DNA of 58,467 bases from Helicobacter burdigaliensis (GCF_003670295.1 NZ_QXJG01000011.1:1-58467), one strand, 5' to 3'. Positions 27,922 to 37,265 are shown, counted from the first letter of the stretch. Numbers and translations are program-made. The notes: generated from the letters alone by a model not told the origin.

Positions 27922-27975
27922 TTCACAAATATTTTACAAATAGAAATCTTTGTTTTTACAAGCCTTTTTTATACT
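27922..27975 (+). promoter_or_regulatory. pstS promoter with PhoP/PhoB-box-like repeats
   Basis: Hexamers TTCACA (27922), TTTACA (27933) and TTTACA (27955) are spaced by 11 and 22 nt, so they fall on the same helix face; the slot at 27944 does not match. A -10 box TATACT (27970-27975) follows 9 nt after the last repeat, and pstS starts 29 nt after that. Direct TT(A/C/T)ACA repeats with 5-nt gaps are the Bacillus-type PhoP box layout; the E. coli Pho box has the same 11-nt period. Confidence 0.55.
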
Positions 27976-28004
27976 TTCATAAATTTAAAGCAAAGGATAA
28001 ATTT

Positions 28005-28826
28005 ATGAAAAAGTATTTTTTAGGAATGCTAGCTGGGTTAAGCCTTAGTGCAAGTGTGACTATGGCGGAGAATATTCACCCAATTTCTAGGGAGATGGGT
28101 TCTGGGACAAGAGGAGCTTTTGTAGAGATTTTTGGTATCTTTAAAGATGTAAAAGGAAAGAAAATTGATGCAATTTCAAAGAGTGCAGAAGTTACAAATT
28201 CCACGGGTGTAATGATTACAAGCATTGCAAACTCTAAAAATTCCATAGGTTATATTTCATTAGGTTCTTTAAAAGATAATGTAAAAGCATTAAGCATTGA
28301 TGGGGTAGCACCAAGCGTGGAAAATATCAATAATAAAAGCTATAAAATTGCAAGAAATTTTAATTTAGTAACTAAAAGCACAAATCCTTTAATGGAAGAT
28401 TTTTTAAGCTATGCAGTATCAGCTAAAGATGTTATTGAAAAAGCAGGTTATATTGCACTAAAAGAAGCGACTTTTAAGAGTAAAAATCCTAGTGGAAAGC
28501 TTGTAATTGCTGGTTCTAGCTCTATTACTCCACTTGTGGAAAAGTTAGCAGAAAGCTACAAGTCTATCAATCAAAATGCAACCATAGAAATCTTGCAATC
28601 TGATTCTACAACAGGTGTAAATTCAGTAGTTGATGGCTTGGCAGATATTGGTATGGTTTCTCGTGATGTGAAAAAGGGCGAACTTGATAAGGGCATTAAA
28701 GTGCAAGTTTTAGCAGTAGATGGCTTAGCAATTATTGTAAATAAAGAAAACAAGTTAGACAACATCTCAAAAGAGAATGTCAAAAAAATCTTCACAGGAG
28801 AAATAAAAGAGTGGGAGAAGCTCTAA
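28005..28826 (+). CDS. pstS: Phosphate ABC transporter substrate-binding protein
   Basis: 273-aa periplasmic phosphate receptor with signal peptide (residues 1-21, ending SVTMA). The order of its halves is swapped compared with E. coli PstS. ISREMGSGTRGAFVEIFG, normally in the second half, comes at residue 26; the usual first half, beginning VIAGSSSITPLVEKL, comes at about 168 and runs through the DIGMVSRDVKK and DGLAIIVNKENKL blocks to EIKEWEKL at the very end. The phosphate-binding GSGTR and GSSS loops are both present. Similar permuted proteins occur, to my recollection, in anaerobic Firmicutes. First gene of pstSCAB. Confidence 0.85.
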   Translation: MKKYFLGMLAGLSLSASVTMAENIHPISREMGSGTRGAFVEIFGIFKDVKGKKIDAISKSAEVTNSTGVMITSIANSKNSIGYISLGSLKDNVKALSIDGVAPSVENINNKSYKIARNFNLVTKSTNPLMEDFLSYAVSAKDVIEKAGYIALKEATFKSKNPSGKLVIAGSSSITPLVEKLAESYKSINQNATIEILQSDSTTGVNSVVDGLADIGMVSRDVKKGELDKGIKVQVLAVDGLAIIVNKENKLDNISKENVKKIFTGEIKEWEKL

Positions 28827-28866
28827 GCTTTTCTTGCTACCCATATACAAGGATTTAATAAGACAA

Positions 28867-29730
28867 ATGATAACTATTCTTTTTTCTTCATCTTTTAAAG
28901 AGAGATTTTTTCAATCTCTTTTTGGTATTTGTGCTTTAATCTCCATTATAGCTGTGGCTTTGATTTGCGTGTTTTTGTTTGCAAATGCGATTCCTACAAT
29001 TAGTCAAATAGGATTGTTTGATTTTATTTTTGGGCTTGAATGGTATCCTACGGAAGATATTTTTGGGATATTGCCTATGATTGTTGGGAGTCTTTATGTG
29101 AGTGCATTAGCGATTTTAATGGGTGTTCCTATTGGGGTTTTAAGTGCGATTTATCTTTCGCAATTTTGCCCTCCAAAATTAAAGCGTTATCTGCTTCCTT
29201 GCATAGAACTTTTAGGGGCTATCCCTAGCGTTGTTTATGGGTTTTTTGCACTTGTTATTATTGTGCCTATGCTTTCAAATGTTTTTAGTGGAACTTCAGG
29301 GAAGAGCTTGCTAGCTGCAAGTTTGATTTTGGCTATTATGATTTTACCTACAATTATTTTAGTTTCTAAAGCAGCCATAGATTGTGTGAGTAAAACCTAC
29401 TATGAGGGGGCTTTGGCATTAGGAGCATCTAAAGAAAGAAGCGTATTTTTTGCGATGCTTCCTGCTGCAAAAAGTGGAATCTTAGCTTCTGTGATTTTAG
29501 GGATTGGTAGGGCTATTGGGGAGGCTATGGCTGTGATTATGGTAGCAGGAAACCAAGTCCAAATCCCAACTGCACTCAGTGATGGCTTACGCACACTTAC
29601 TACAAATATCGTGCTTGAAATGGGCTATTCACAAGGATTGCATAGAGATGTATTAATCGCAAATGGTGTGGTGCTTTTTGTGTTTATTCTCTTAATCAAT
29701 CTAAGTTTAAATGCTTTAAAAAAGAGGTAA
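28867..29730 (+). CDS. pstC: Phosphate ABC transporter permease PstC
   Basis: 287-aa inner-membrane permease with six predicted helices. The start is placed at ATG 28867, with AAGGA 13 nt upstream; a TTG 11 codons earlier is a weaker choice. The permease coupling loop is EGALALGASKERSVFFAMLP, and GIGRAIGEAMAVIMVAGN is the typical PstC signature. IPSVVYGFFALVII also fits. It pairs with PstA and ends 1 nt before it. Confidence 0.92.
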   Translation: MITILFSSSFKERFFQSLFGICALISIIAVALICVFLFANAIPTISQIGLFDFIFGLEWYPTEDIFGILPMIVGSLYVSALAILMGVPIGVLSAIYLSQFCPPKLKRYLLPCIELLGAIPSVVYGFFALVIIVPMLSNVFSGTSGKSLLAASLILAIMILPTIILVSKAAIDCVSKTYYEGALALGASKERSVFFAMLPAAKSGILASVILGIGRAIGEAMAVIMVAGNQVQIPTALSDGLRTLTTNIVLEMGYSQGLHRDVLIANGVVLFVFILLINLSLNALKKR

Positions 29731-29731
29731 A

Positions 29732-30550
29732 ATGCAAAAAGACTATACTTCAATTTTTATTTATTATGCACTTAGAATCTCTATTTGCATAACTTTAGGA
29801 ATTTTTATATTATTAATAGGATTTATTTTCATAAAAGGCTTAGCACATCTTAGCCCAAAGCTATTTGCCCTAGAGTATAATAGTCAAAATGTATCTATGA
29901 TGCCATCTATCATAAATACAATCAATATGATGCTTTTATCTCTTGTGATTGCGATACCTTTTGGGGTTTTTGGGGCAATTTTCTTGAGCGAATATGGTAA
30001 GAAAAACTCAAAAATTAAAAAGATTATTGCGATTGCTTCAGAAACCTTAGTGGGGATTCCTAGTATTGTTTATGGGCTTTTTGGTTATTTGGTGTTTGTA
30101 AGCTATTTAGGGTTTGGTTATAGCTTTTTAGCAGGTAGCCTTACGCTTTCTATTATGATTTTGCCACTAATTTTAAGGAGTGCAGAGGAGGCTTTGCATT
30201 CTGTGCCACTTCCTTTAAAAGAAGCAAGTTTCGCTCTAGGTGCTAGCAAGCTTCGCACACTTTTTTCTATTGTTTTGCCTGTGGCGATGTCAGGTATTTT
30301 AGCGGGTGTGATTTTAAGTATTGGGAAGATTTTTGGAGAAAGTGCAGCATTGCTTTATACAGCAGCCACCGTGCCTCAAATTGCTGGCTTTTTAGATTCT
30401 GCTAGGACTTTAAGCGTGCATATGTATGTGATTTCTAGTGAAGGGCTACATATCAATGAAGCTTATAGCACAGCGATGGTTTTAATTTTAATCGTTTTAT
30501 TTATAAATCTTGTTTCTAATTTTTTAGCAAAAAAACTCACAAAGGCTTAA
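29732..30550 (+). CDS. pstA: Phosphate ABC transporter permease PstA
   Basis: 272-aa inner-membrane partner of PstC. Conserved stretches are [15 protein letters not shown] near residue 108, the coupling loop [21 protein letters not shown], and [16 protein letters not shown]. Six hydrophobic helices are predicted. It begins 1 nt after pstC and ends 1 nt before pstB, so the permease genes are tightly coupled. Confidence 0.92.
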   Translation: MQKDYTSIFIYYALRISICITLGIFILLIGFIFIKGLAHLSPKLFALEYNSQNVSMMPSIINTINMMLLSLVIAIPFGVFGAIFLSEYGKKNSKIKKIIAIASETLVGIPSIVYGLFGYLVFVSYLGFGYSFLAGSLTLSIMILPLILRSAEEALHSVPLPLKEASFALGASKLRTLFSIVLPVAMSGILAGVILSIGKIFGESAALLYTAATVPQIAGFLDSARTLSVHMYVISSEGLHINEAYSTAMVLILIVLFINLVSNFLAKKLTKA

Positions 30551-30551
30551 T

Positions 30552-31310
30552 ATGGATAAAAAAATATGCTTTAACATTAAAGAAATGAATCTATTTTATG
30601 GGGATTTTCAAGCATTAAAAAATATTAATATGGAAATTTATAAAAAAGAGGTTACAGCTTTTATTGGACCTAGTGGATGTGGAAAATCTACTTTCATTAA
30701 GTGTTTAAATAGAATGAATGATTTAGTAGAAAATTGTAAAATTAAGGGAAAAATACTTTTTAATGGAGAAAATATTTATAAAAAATATGATGTTACCACT
30801 TTACGAAAAAAGGTGGGTATGGTGTTTCAAAAGCCTAATCCTTTTCCATTAAGTATTTATGAAAATATTGCTTTTGGTCCTAAAACGCATGGAGTAAAAG
30901 ATAAGGCTAAGCTAGATAATATAGTAGAAGAGAGCTTAAAAGATGTGGGACTTTGGAAAGATTTAAAAGATAGATTAAAGCAATCTGCCCTCTCTTTAAG
31001 TGGAGGACAACAACAAAGGCTTTGCATTGCAAGAAGTATTGCGATTAATCCAGAAGTTATTTTGATGGACGAACCTACAAGCGCACTAGATCCTATCTCT
31101 ACTTTAAAAATTGAAGAGTTAATTTCTAAGCTTAAAAAAGATTATACGATTATTATTGTTACACATAATATGCAACAGGCTAATCGTATTTCAGATAAAA
31201 CAGCATTTTTCTTACTTGGGGAAATGATAGAGTTTGATGAGACGCAAAAGATCTTTAGTAAGCCAAAAGATAAAAAAACACAAGATTATATTCAAGGAAA
31301 ATTTGGATAA
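30552..31310 (+). CDS. pstB: Phosphate ABC transporter ATPase PstB
   Basis: 252-aa cytoplasmic ATPase powering PstCA. Walker A is [19 protein letters not shown], the last part being characteristic of PstB. The Q-loop region contains [20 protein letters not shown], the ABC signature is [16 protein letters not shown] and Walker [14 protein letters not shown]. Length is normal. A phoU gene would be expected next, but a two-component system follows instead after 69 nt. Confidence 0.95.
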   Translation: MDKKICFNIKEMNLFYGDFQALKNINMEIYKKEVTAFIGPSGCGKSTFIKCLNRMNDLVENCKIKGKILFNGENIYKKYDVTTLRKKVGMVFQKPNPFPLSIYENIAFGPKTHGVKDKAKLDNIVEESLKDVGLWKDLKDRLKQSALSLSGGQQQRLCIARSIAINPEVILMDEPTSALDPISTLKIEELISKLKKDYTIIIVTHNMQQANRISDKTAFFLLGEMIEFDETQKIFSKPKDKKTQDYIQGKFG

Positions 31311-31337
31311 TAAAGAAAAATAAAATTAATAATGTAT

Positions 31338-31343
31338 TATAAT
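31338..31343 (+). promoter_or_regulatory. Possible -10 box before the response regulator
   Basis: TATAAT in GTATTATAATCC lies 36 nt upstream of the regulator start. It could provide low-level expression of the sensor system independent of the pstS promoter. Confidence 0.4.
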
Positions 31344-31379
31344 CCATTCAATATAAAGGTTGTCTGTTAAGGAAAATAT

Positions 31380-32045
31380 ATGGTATATATACTAGAAGAT
31401 GATAGTTCTATTTTGGAGCTAGTTTTATATGCATTAAAAACTCAAAATATTCAAGCTAAAGGATTTAATAACGCACAAGATTTTTTTGAAGCACTTAAAC
31501 AAACATTGCCTAAAGTTGCGATTTTAGATGTAATGCTCCCAGGGATTGGGGGCTTTGAAGTGCTAGAAAAGCTAAAAAGTTCTCCAAAAACTAGAAATAT
31601 CGGAGTGCTTATGCTAACAGCACTAAGTAGTGAATATGAAAAGGTTAAAGGGCTAGATTTGGGGGCAGATGATTATATTACAAAGCCTTTTGGAGTTATG
31701 GAATTGCTTGCTAGGGTGAGAGTGATTTTAAGGCGTCTTGAAAACAAAGAGCAAGAAATTTTCTTAGAGGGGCTAGAGTTTTCTGCTAGAAGTCATAAGG
31801 TTGTCGTTGAGGGCAAAAGGGTGGAGCTAACTTTAAAGGAGTTTGAACTTTTAGGATTTTTGCTTAAAAATATTGATCGTGCTTTTAGTCGTGATGAACT
31901 TTTTGAAGTGTTGTGGGGATATAGCTATACAAATGAAAGCAGGACTTTAGACGTGCATATTAAAACTCTAAGACATAAGCTAGGCTCTTGGGGGAGCAAG
32001 ATAAAAACAGTGCGAGGTATGGGCTATAAAATAGAGGTAGAATAG
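31380..32045 (+). CDS. PhoB/PhoP-type response regulator (OmpR family)
   Basis: 221-aa DNA-binding regulator. The receiver domain has acidic residues near the start (LEDDSS), the phospho-acceptor Asp in VAILDVMLPGIGG near residue 51 and Lys in ITKPFG near 103. The C-terminal winged helix (130-221) includes LTLKEFELLGFLLKN and RTLDVHIKTLRHKLG. It follows pstB and precedes the kinase gene by a 1-nt overlap, so phosphate control of pstSCAB is the obvious role. Campylobacter uses PhosR for this; orthology with it cannot be settled here. Confidence 0.85.
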   Translation: MVYILEDDSSILELVLYALKTQNIQAKGFNNAQDFFEALKQTLPKVAILDVMLPGIGGFEVLEKLKSSPKTRNIGVLMLTALSSEYEKVKGLDLGADDYITKPFGVMELLARVRVILRRLENKEQEIFLEGLEFSARSHKVVVEGKRVELTLKEFELLGFLLKNIDRAFSRDELFEVLWGYSYTNESRTLDVHIKTLRHKLGSWGSKIKTVRGMGYKIEVE

Positions 32046-33700
32046 TGCATAAAAAGATATTTTTAGCTATATTTCTTGCTTGTATTAGCCTTTTAGTGGT
32101 TGCTAATCTTTTTTTGCTTTTTAGTTTAGAAAATACTTTACAAAAAGAAGCCTTTAATCTTTTGAAAAAAGAAGCAATGCTGTTAAAGATGAATCTTTCT
32201 AGTGTCGTTAAAGGCGAGATTCCAACAACTTATCGCATAAGTGTAATCACTAAAGAGGGCAAGGTAATTTATGATAGTGATGTAAGCGAATTAGAAGCAC
32301 ATAAGGATAGAGAAGAGATTAAAAAGGCTCTATTAAATGGAGAAGCAAAGGCTGTGCGTTATTCTAGCACTTTGCAAAATGAAATGCTATATTTTGCCAC
32401 ACAAGCTTCTATGCAAGGAGAGATTTTTATTTTGCGTCTTGCCATCCCACAAAGTAAAGTGGAGGAGAATTTTAAGGAGTTTTTGCCCTTTTTTGCGATC
32501 GAATTTGCTTTGTGCTTTGTGCTAAGTTTAATGATTGCAAAGGTGCTTACAGCTTCTATCATCAAACCTTTAAAATCTTTAACTTTAGAGAATCTATCCC
32601 AAAAAATGCCCTATAAGGAGCTAGAGCCTTTTATTAAAGCATTAAAGCAAGAACATAAAATAGTAAAAAATAAATTAAAAGGCTTAGAATATAAACAAAA
32701 TCAAATGCTTTTGCTTACGCAAAATATGAGCGATGGAATAATTTTGCTAAGTAAAGAGGGTAAAATTTTGCTTGTAAATGAGCGTGCAGAAGAATATTTT
32801 GGTGCGATTTCTAATCTGCATTCTATTTATGAGTTAAAAGATACACTTTTTTTACAAAAGATTCTTCCTCTTTTGACACTTTTTAAAAAACATAAAAAGC
32901 AACAAACACAATTTATGACTTTAGGAAATAGAGAATGTGAAGTGGTGTTTTGTCCTATCCATTCTAAGGATAAATTTAAGGGAATTATTATTATATTGCA
33001 CGATTTAGATGCACAAAAACAAGCACAAAAACTCCGCAAGGAATTTAGTGCAAATGTAACCCATGAGTTAAAAACTCCTTTAACTTCAATCCTAGCTAGT
33101 AGTGAAATGCTAAGCAATGGGCTTGTAGGAGAGGAAGATACGCAACAATTTTTACAAAAAATAGAAAAGGAAGCCAAAAGGCTTTTGGAGATGATTGATG
33201 AGATTTTACGCCTTTCTTTTTTAGATGAAGCACAAGGCAATCTTTTAATGCAAAATGTAGATTTGAAAAATATAGTCCAAAATGTTTTTGAAAGGTTAAA
33301 GATTATCGCAAATAACAATAAAATCACACTTTCAAGTGAGCTTAGTGAATGCTTTATAAAGGGAAATGCAGAGCTATTAGAGAATCTTATATATAATCTT
33401 TGTGATAATGCTATTAAATACAATAATAAAGGAGGGTTTGTAAAGGTTGGGATAAAAGAGGAAAAAGATCGCATTTGTTTGAGCGTTAAAGATAATGGGA
33501 TTGGCATACCAAAAGAATCGCAAAATAGAATCTTTGAGCGTTTTTATTGTGTGGATAAGGGTAGGAGTAAACAGCTTGGAGGCACAGGGCTTGGACTATC
33601 TATCGTAAAATCCGTAGCCAAACTCCATCAAGCAAAAATTGAAGTAAAAAGTAAGATAGATAAAGGAAGTGAGTTTTTACTCTACTTTCCACGCATTTAA
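32045..33700 (+). CDS. PhoR-like sensor histidine kinase
   Basis: 551-aa membrane kinase. Two membrane segments (about residues 7-27 and 152-176) enclose a periplasmic domain of about 125 residues. A PAS-like domain follows (about 228-320, NMSDGIILLSKEGKILLVNE). HisKA has the phospho-acceptor H340 in SANVTHELKTPL, and the HATPase has N-box NLCDNAIKYNN, DNGIGIPKES and GGTGLGLSIVKS. The GTG start overlaps the regulator stop (TAGTG). The TM-PAS-HisKA order resembles PhoR of Bacillus and E. coli. Likely partner of the regulator in sensing phosphate through Pst. Confidence 0.85.
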   Translation: MHKKIFLAIFLACISLLVVANLFLLFSLENTLQKEAFNLLKKEAMLLKMNLSSVVKGEIPTTYRISVITKEGKVIYDSDVSELEAHKDREEIKKALLNGEAKAVRYSSTLQNEMLYFATQASMQGEIFILRLAIPQSKVEENFKEFLPFFAIEFALCFVLSLMIAKVLTASIIKPLKSLTLENLSQKMPYKELEPFIKALKQEHKIVKNKLKGLEYKQNQMLLLTQNMSDGIILLSKEGKILLVNERAEEYFGAISNLHSIYELKDTLFLQKILPLLTLFKKHKKQQTQFMTLGNRECEVVFCPIHSKDKFKGIIIILHDLDAQKQAQKLRKEFSANVTHELKTPLTSILASSEMLSNGLVGEEDTQQFLQKIEKEAKRLLEMIDEILRLSFLDEAQGNLLMQNVDLKNIVQNVFERLKIIANNNKITLSSELSECFIKGNAELLENLIYNLCDNAIKYNNKGGFVKVGIKEEKDRICLSVKDNGIGIPKESQNRIFERFYCVDKGRSKQLGGTGLGLSIVKSVAKLHQAKIEVKSKIDKGSEFLLYFPRI

Positions 33701-34018
33701 TGGCTAAAAAGTGAGATATTAGCGGATAGTAGGGTGCAATGGAGTTTATGGGCTTCATTGCTTTGCTTTTTAATGGCATTTAAAAAATCTATCATTTCAC
33801 TGCGAATGAAGCATTAGTGTGGTGTAGCAGTCTATAAATTTACCTTACAAGGCAACTACTTGTCAGTGCGAGAGCTGAAAGCTTGTGGCAGTCTAAAGGC
33901 TTGCAATGTGATTTAAAGTTTTATTGTAAGGTTTTTGAAATTAAAAAACTAAATATTGATATTTTTCTAAAGTTTTATGAGAAGTCAAAAATAAATTTGT
34001 TTTTTAGATGATAGTAGG

Positions 34019-34058
34019 TAGATTGCCACGCTACACTATGTTCCGTTTGCAACGACAC
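34019..34058. repeat. Degenerate REP-like repeat, copy 3
   Basis: TAGATTGCCACGCTACACTA through TTTGCAACGACA resembles the reverse complement of the units at 207 and 474 (ends AGATTGCCACG and GCAACGACA). It lies in the 856-nt gene-free stretch 33701-34556. Fragments such as GCAGTCTA at 33829, 33886 and 34101 suggest further eroded copies. Confidence 0.5.
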
Positions 34059-34324
34059 AATGGGTGTTAAAGTGTTACTGTGAAGCTTTGTAAGAAGCTG
34101 TGGCAGTCTAGAAATTACTTTTAGGGAGTTTTTAGATTTGCACTTCGTTATTGCTCGTGGATAACGTTTTGCTTGTATGCTTTGGCGGATAAATCCATCT
34201 TGCAATGACGGGTGGAGGATTTTTTAATGATAAGGCAGGAGTGTTGTAGTCTCTTTGCAGATTGCTTCAGTCCCAAAGGGCTGTAATGGCACAATAGGCA
34301 GTTTAGGTGTATCTGTAACATTCA

Positions 34325-34412
34325 TAGATTGCCACGCAAATATTGCATTATTTGCAATGATACACTATTTAGATTGCCACACTTCATGTTTACGCACTCA
34401 TTTGCAATGACA
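34325..34412. repeat. Two adjacent degenerate REP-like repeats, copies 4 and 5
   Basis: Two units in the same orientation, 34325-34362 and 34370-34412, both begin TAGATTGCCAC and end TTTGCAATGA(T/C)A with different centres. They sit just upstream of the Fur-box promoter of the TonB-dependent receptor. No gene was found in the surrounding spacer. Confidence 0.55.
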
Positions 34413-34462
34413 AAGGCTTTGCAATAACTTCCTGCGATACAATTTAGCCAAATTTTAAAAAA

Positions 34463-34477
34463 TGATAATGATTATCT
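34463..34477 (+). promoter_or_regulatory. Fur box upstream of the TonB-dependent receptor
   Basis: TGATAATGATTATCT matches the 7-1-7 Fur consensus TGATAATNATTATCA at all but the last base. It lies about 80 nt upstream of the receptor start codon, so iron-dependent repression by Fur is expected. Confidence 0.75.
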
Positions 34478-34556
34478 TATTTTTTATTTAATTTTAAACA
34501 AATAGTAAATAAAATCCAATCTCATTATTATTTTTAAAACAAAGGAATTTAAATTT

Positions 34557-36587
34557 ATGAAAAAATATTTTAGAGGTGCTTTGGCTTTGGCTTTTTGTGG
34601 TGCTTCTTTAAATGCAGTAGAATCTTATAATCTTGATACTTCTGTTGTAAGTGCCACAGGATTTGAACAAGATGTTAAAGACGCTCCAGCTTCTATTTCA
34701 GTGATTAGCAAAGAGGAGTTAGAAAGTAAGCCTTTTAAAGATATTGGGGAAGCTTTAATGGGATTGCCCGGTGTGGATGTGAGTATGAATAAGCTAGGGA
34801 GCTATGATTTTTCTATCCGTGGTTTTAGCTCTAGTAGCGGATATGTACTTGTGCTTGTAGATGGCAAAAGGCAAAATAGCGTTCAAGGGCTTTATGATGA
34901 TGGTTTTGGAGGGGTTGAGAGCAACTTTTTACCTCCGCTTTCTATGATTGAACGCATCGAGGTTATTAGAGGTCCTGCTTCTACACTCTATGGAGGCGAT
35001 GCAGTAGGGGGTGTGGTAAATATCATTACCAAAAAAAATCCAAGCACTTTTGTGGGTTCTTTTAGTTTTGATAATACATTTGTGCAACACCCTGATATAA
35101 ATGGTAGCTCTAGGGGAGTGAATGGATATATGGCTTTTCCTTTGGTAAAAGATACACTTTCACTTGCATTGAGGGCTAAATACTACACAAAAGGTGATAC
35201 AGCAATCACAACGCCTAGTAGGGATTATGCAAGCCATAGTGCAGGGGAGATGAGAATGGGCAATGTGGGTGCTAAGCTAAATTGGACGATTAATGAATCT
35301 AATAATGTTTATTTGGATTTAGAGCATTCTTTAGCCTATACTGCTTCACTTTCTTCAAGCTCAGCAGGGACTTATTCTCCGCGCGATGTGATTAAAAATA
35401 GAGTGTTATTAAACCATGATGGAAATTATGGATTTGGCAGTATAAACACTTATTTTCAATCTAATTTAACAGATGATAAAACAACCGATGCACAAGGTGA
35501 AACTTATATTTTAGAAACTAAATCCGTGCTTCCCTTTGAGCTTGGTAAATATGGGGCAACTACTCTAAGCAGTGGGATTCAATATATGCATGAAATGTAT
35601 GTAAATAACAACACAGATGCAAAATATAAAGAAATTAGGGGTAAAGAGTTTAAGCAAAACACTATCGCTCCTTATGCAGAAGCAGAATATTACATAACCG
35701 ATGATTTGATAGTAACAGGGGGTTTAAGATACACACATAGTGATTTATTTAATGGAGAGCTAACTCCAAGAGGGTATTTGGTTTATCATCTAACAGATTT
35801 AATTACACTAAAGGGTGGAATAGCAAAGGGTTATAGAACCCCAGAGGTGCGACAGCTTTTTGATGGTATTTATCGCTTGAATAATAGAAACCAGCAAGGG
35901 GTTTATGGGAATCCAGATTTAAAACCAGAAACTAGCACAAACTATGAAATAGGTGCAATTTTTGAAGTGCCAAGATGGGGGAATTTAAGCCTTACAGCAT
36001 TTCAAACAGACTTCAAAAACGCTATTGAATATAAAGAATATGCAGAGGGTGCTACACTCCCAAATGGTGGCATTTGTAATGGACCAACAGGTGATCCAAC
36101 CTATGATAAAGCGTGCCGTTATTTTGAAAATGTAGGGAAAACACAAGTTAAGGGTATAGAGCTTGGAATGCAGAGTGCTAAATGGTATGGAGTGAGCGTG
36201 GATGCAAGCTATACTTTTATGGATAAAAAGTATAAAAGTGGTGTAGATAGTGGAAAAAGATTTGTAGATACTCCAAGACATATTGCGATGCTAAAGCTTA
36301 ACTATACTAAGGGTAGATTTAGCTCCTATCTTAAAGGCACAGGCAGATATGATAGCCTCATAGAAGAGGGCAAAAAATATAATGATTATTATGTAGTGGA
36401 TTTGGGTGCTAGTTTTAAGCTTACTAAAAATTCACAAGTAAGTTTTGCTATCAATAATCTTTTTGATAAAGATTTTTATGATCCTTATGCAACAATCGGT
36501 AAAGGCGGGGCAATCTCTTATTCTAATGCTTATCAAGATTATTTAGATGGCAGAAACTTTTGGCTTAGCTATAAGCTAGATTTTTAA
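34557..36587 (+). CDS. TonB-dependent siderophore receptor (CirA/FepA-like)
   Basis: 676-aa outer-membrane receptor for an iron compound. The signal peptide covers about residues 1-21 (ending SLNA). The plug domain (30-150) holds DAPASISVISKEELE, IGEALMGLPGVDV, SIRGF and MIERIEVIRGPASTLYGGDA. The beta barrel follows, with NPDLKPETSTNYEIG, and the protein ends with an aromatic residue (YKLDF) as barrel proteins do. Two cysteines in the GATLPNGGICNG...KACRYFEN loop resemble the surface loop of CirA/CfrA-type catecholate receptors. The ligand is not known. The Fur box upstream supports a role in iron uptake. Confidence 0.88.
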   Translation: MKKYFRGALALAFCGASLNAVESYNLDTSVVSATGFEQDVKDAPASISVISKEELESKPFKDIGEALMGLPGVDVSMNKLGSYDFSIRGFSSSSGYVLVLVDGKRQNSVQGLYDDGFGGVESNFLPPLSMIERIEVIRGPASTLYGGDAVGGVVNIITKKNPSTFVGSFSFDNTFVQHPDINGSSRGVNGYMAFPLVKDTLSLALRAKYYTKGDTAITTPSRDYASHSAGEMRMGNVGAKLNWTINESNNVYLDLEHSLAYTASLSSSSAGTYSPRDVIKNRVLLNHDGNYGFGSINTYFQSNLTDDKTTDAQGETYILETKSVLPFELGKYGATTLSSGIQYMHEMYVNNNTDAKYKEIRGKEFKQNTIAPYAEAEYYITDDLIVTGGLRYTHSDLFNGELTPRGYLVYHLTDLITLKGGIAKGYRTPEVRQLFDGIYRLNNRNQQGVYGNPDLKPETSTNYEIGAIFEVPRWGNLSLTAFQTDFKNAIEYKEYAEGATLPNGGICNGPTGDPTYDKACRYFENVGKTQVKGIELGMQSAKWYGVSVDASYTFMDKKYKSGVDSGKRFVDTPRHIAMLKLNYTKGRFSSYLKGTGRYDSLIEEGKKYNDYYVVDLGASFKLTKNSQVSFAINNLFDKDFYDPYATIGKGGAISYSNAYQDYLDGRNFWLSYKLDF

Positions 36588-36663
36588 ACTAATTTCATTC
36601 ATTCTCCTTGATTTTAGGTGTAGCTTTGGCTATGCCTAGAACTTTAACTATAAAAGGCATACA

Positions 36664-37224
36664 ATGGCAAAAAAACTTATTAGCAACAAAACTTGGATGC
36701 AAATCCATCTTTATGTGAGTTTATTTTTTATCCCTATGGCGTTAATCTATGCAATCACAGGGGTTGGGTATATTTTAGATTATCGTCAAAATTCAGGAGC
36801 GACAATCCAAAAGATAGAAATCAAGCAAGAAATTCCAAAGGGTAGCGAAAAAGAAGTGATTTTGAATACTCTAAAGGCAAATAACCTAGAAATTCCGAGC
36901 AATACAGAGGTGAGATTCTTTAAAGGAGCATATTCTATGGGGACTTTAAAATATCAAGTATTGCTTAGTAAAGATAAGATGGGCGATGGCTACACTCTAA
37001 GCACGATTGATAGGAATTTTTATGGAGTGATTTTGCTTTTGCATAAGGCTGCTGGAAAGTATTATTTTGATATTTTGGCGATTGGATTTTCTATCGCACT
37101 TGTTTTGCTTTATTTATCAGGGCTTTTTATTACAGCATTTTGCAAGAAAAATCAAAAAGGAGCGATTATTGCGACTTTATTAGGATTTGTGATTACGGGG
37201 GTTGTGATTTATTTTAGTATTTAG
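36664..37224 (+). CDS. PepSY-like membrane protein
   Basis: 186-aa inner-membrane protein. A membrane segment at about residues 15-35 (HLYVSLFFIPMALIYAITGV) precedes a periplasmic PepSY-like region (50-110). A second helix pair follows (about 130-155 and 165-185). LHKAAGKYYFDILAIGFSIAL resembles the PepSY-associated TM helix family, often found near siderophore receptors and some acting as ferric-siderophore reductases. It is shorter than those reductases. It lies 76 nt downstream of the receptor gene, in the same direction, and may be iron-controlled with it. Confidence 0.65.
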   Translation: MAKKLISNKTWMQIHLYVSLFFIPMALIYAITGVGYILDYRQNSGATIQKIEIKQEIPKGSEKEVILNTLKANNLEIPSNTEVRFFKGAYSMGTLKYQVLLSKDKMGDGYTLSTIDRNFYGVILLLHKAAGKYYFDILAIGFSIALVLLYLSGLFITAFCKKNQKGAIIATLLGFVITGVVIYFSI

Positions 37225-37265
37225 ATATAATTTATTTAGTTTATCCTACTAAATAAGGATTGTAA

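Noticed and set aside
33975-34205. 76-codon minus-strand open frame in the spacer before the TonB receptor
   Set aside because: Made of degenerate repeat sequence, with no start signal or recognisable motif.
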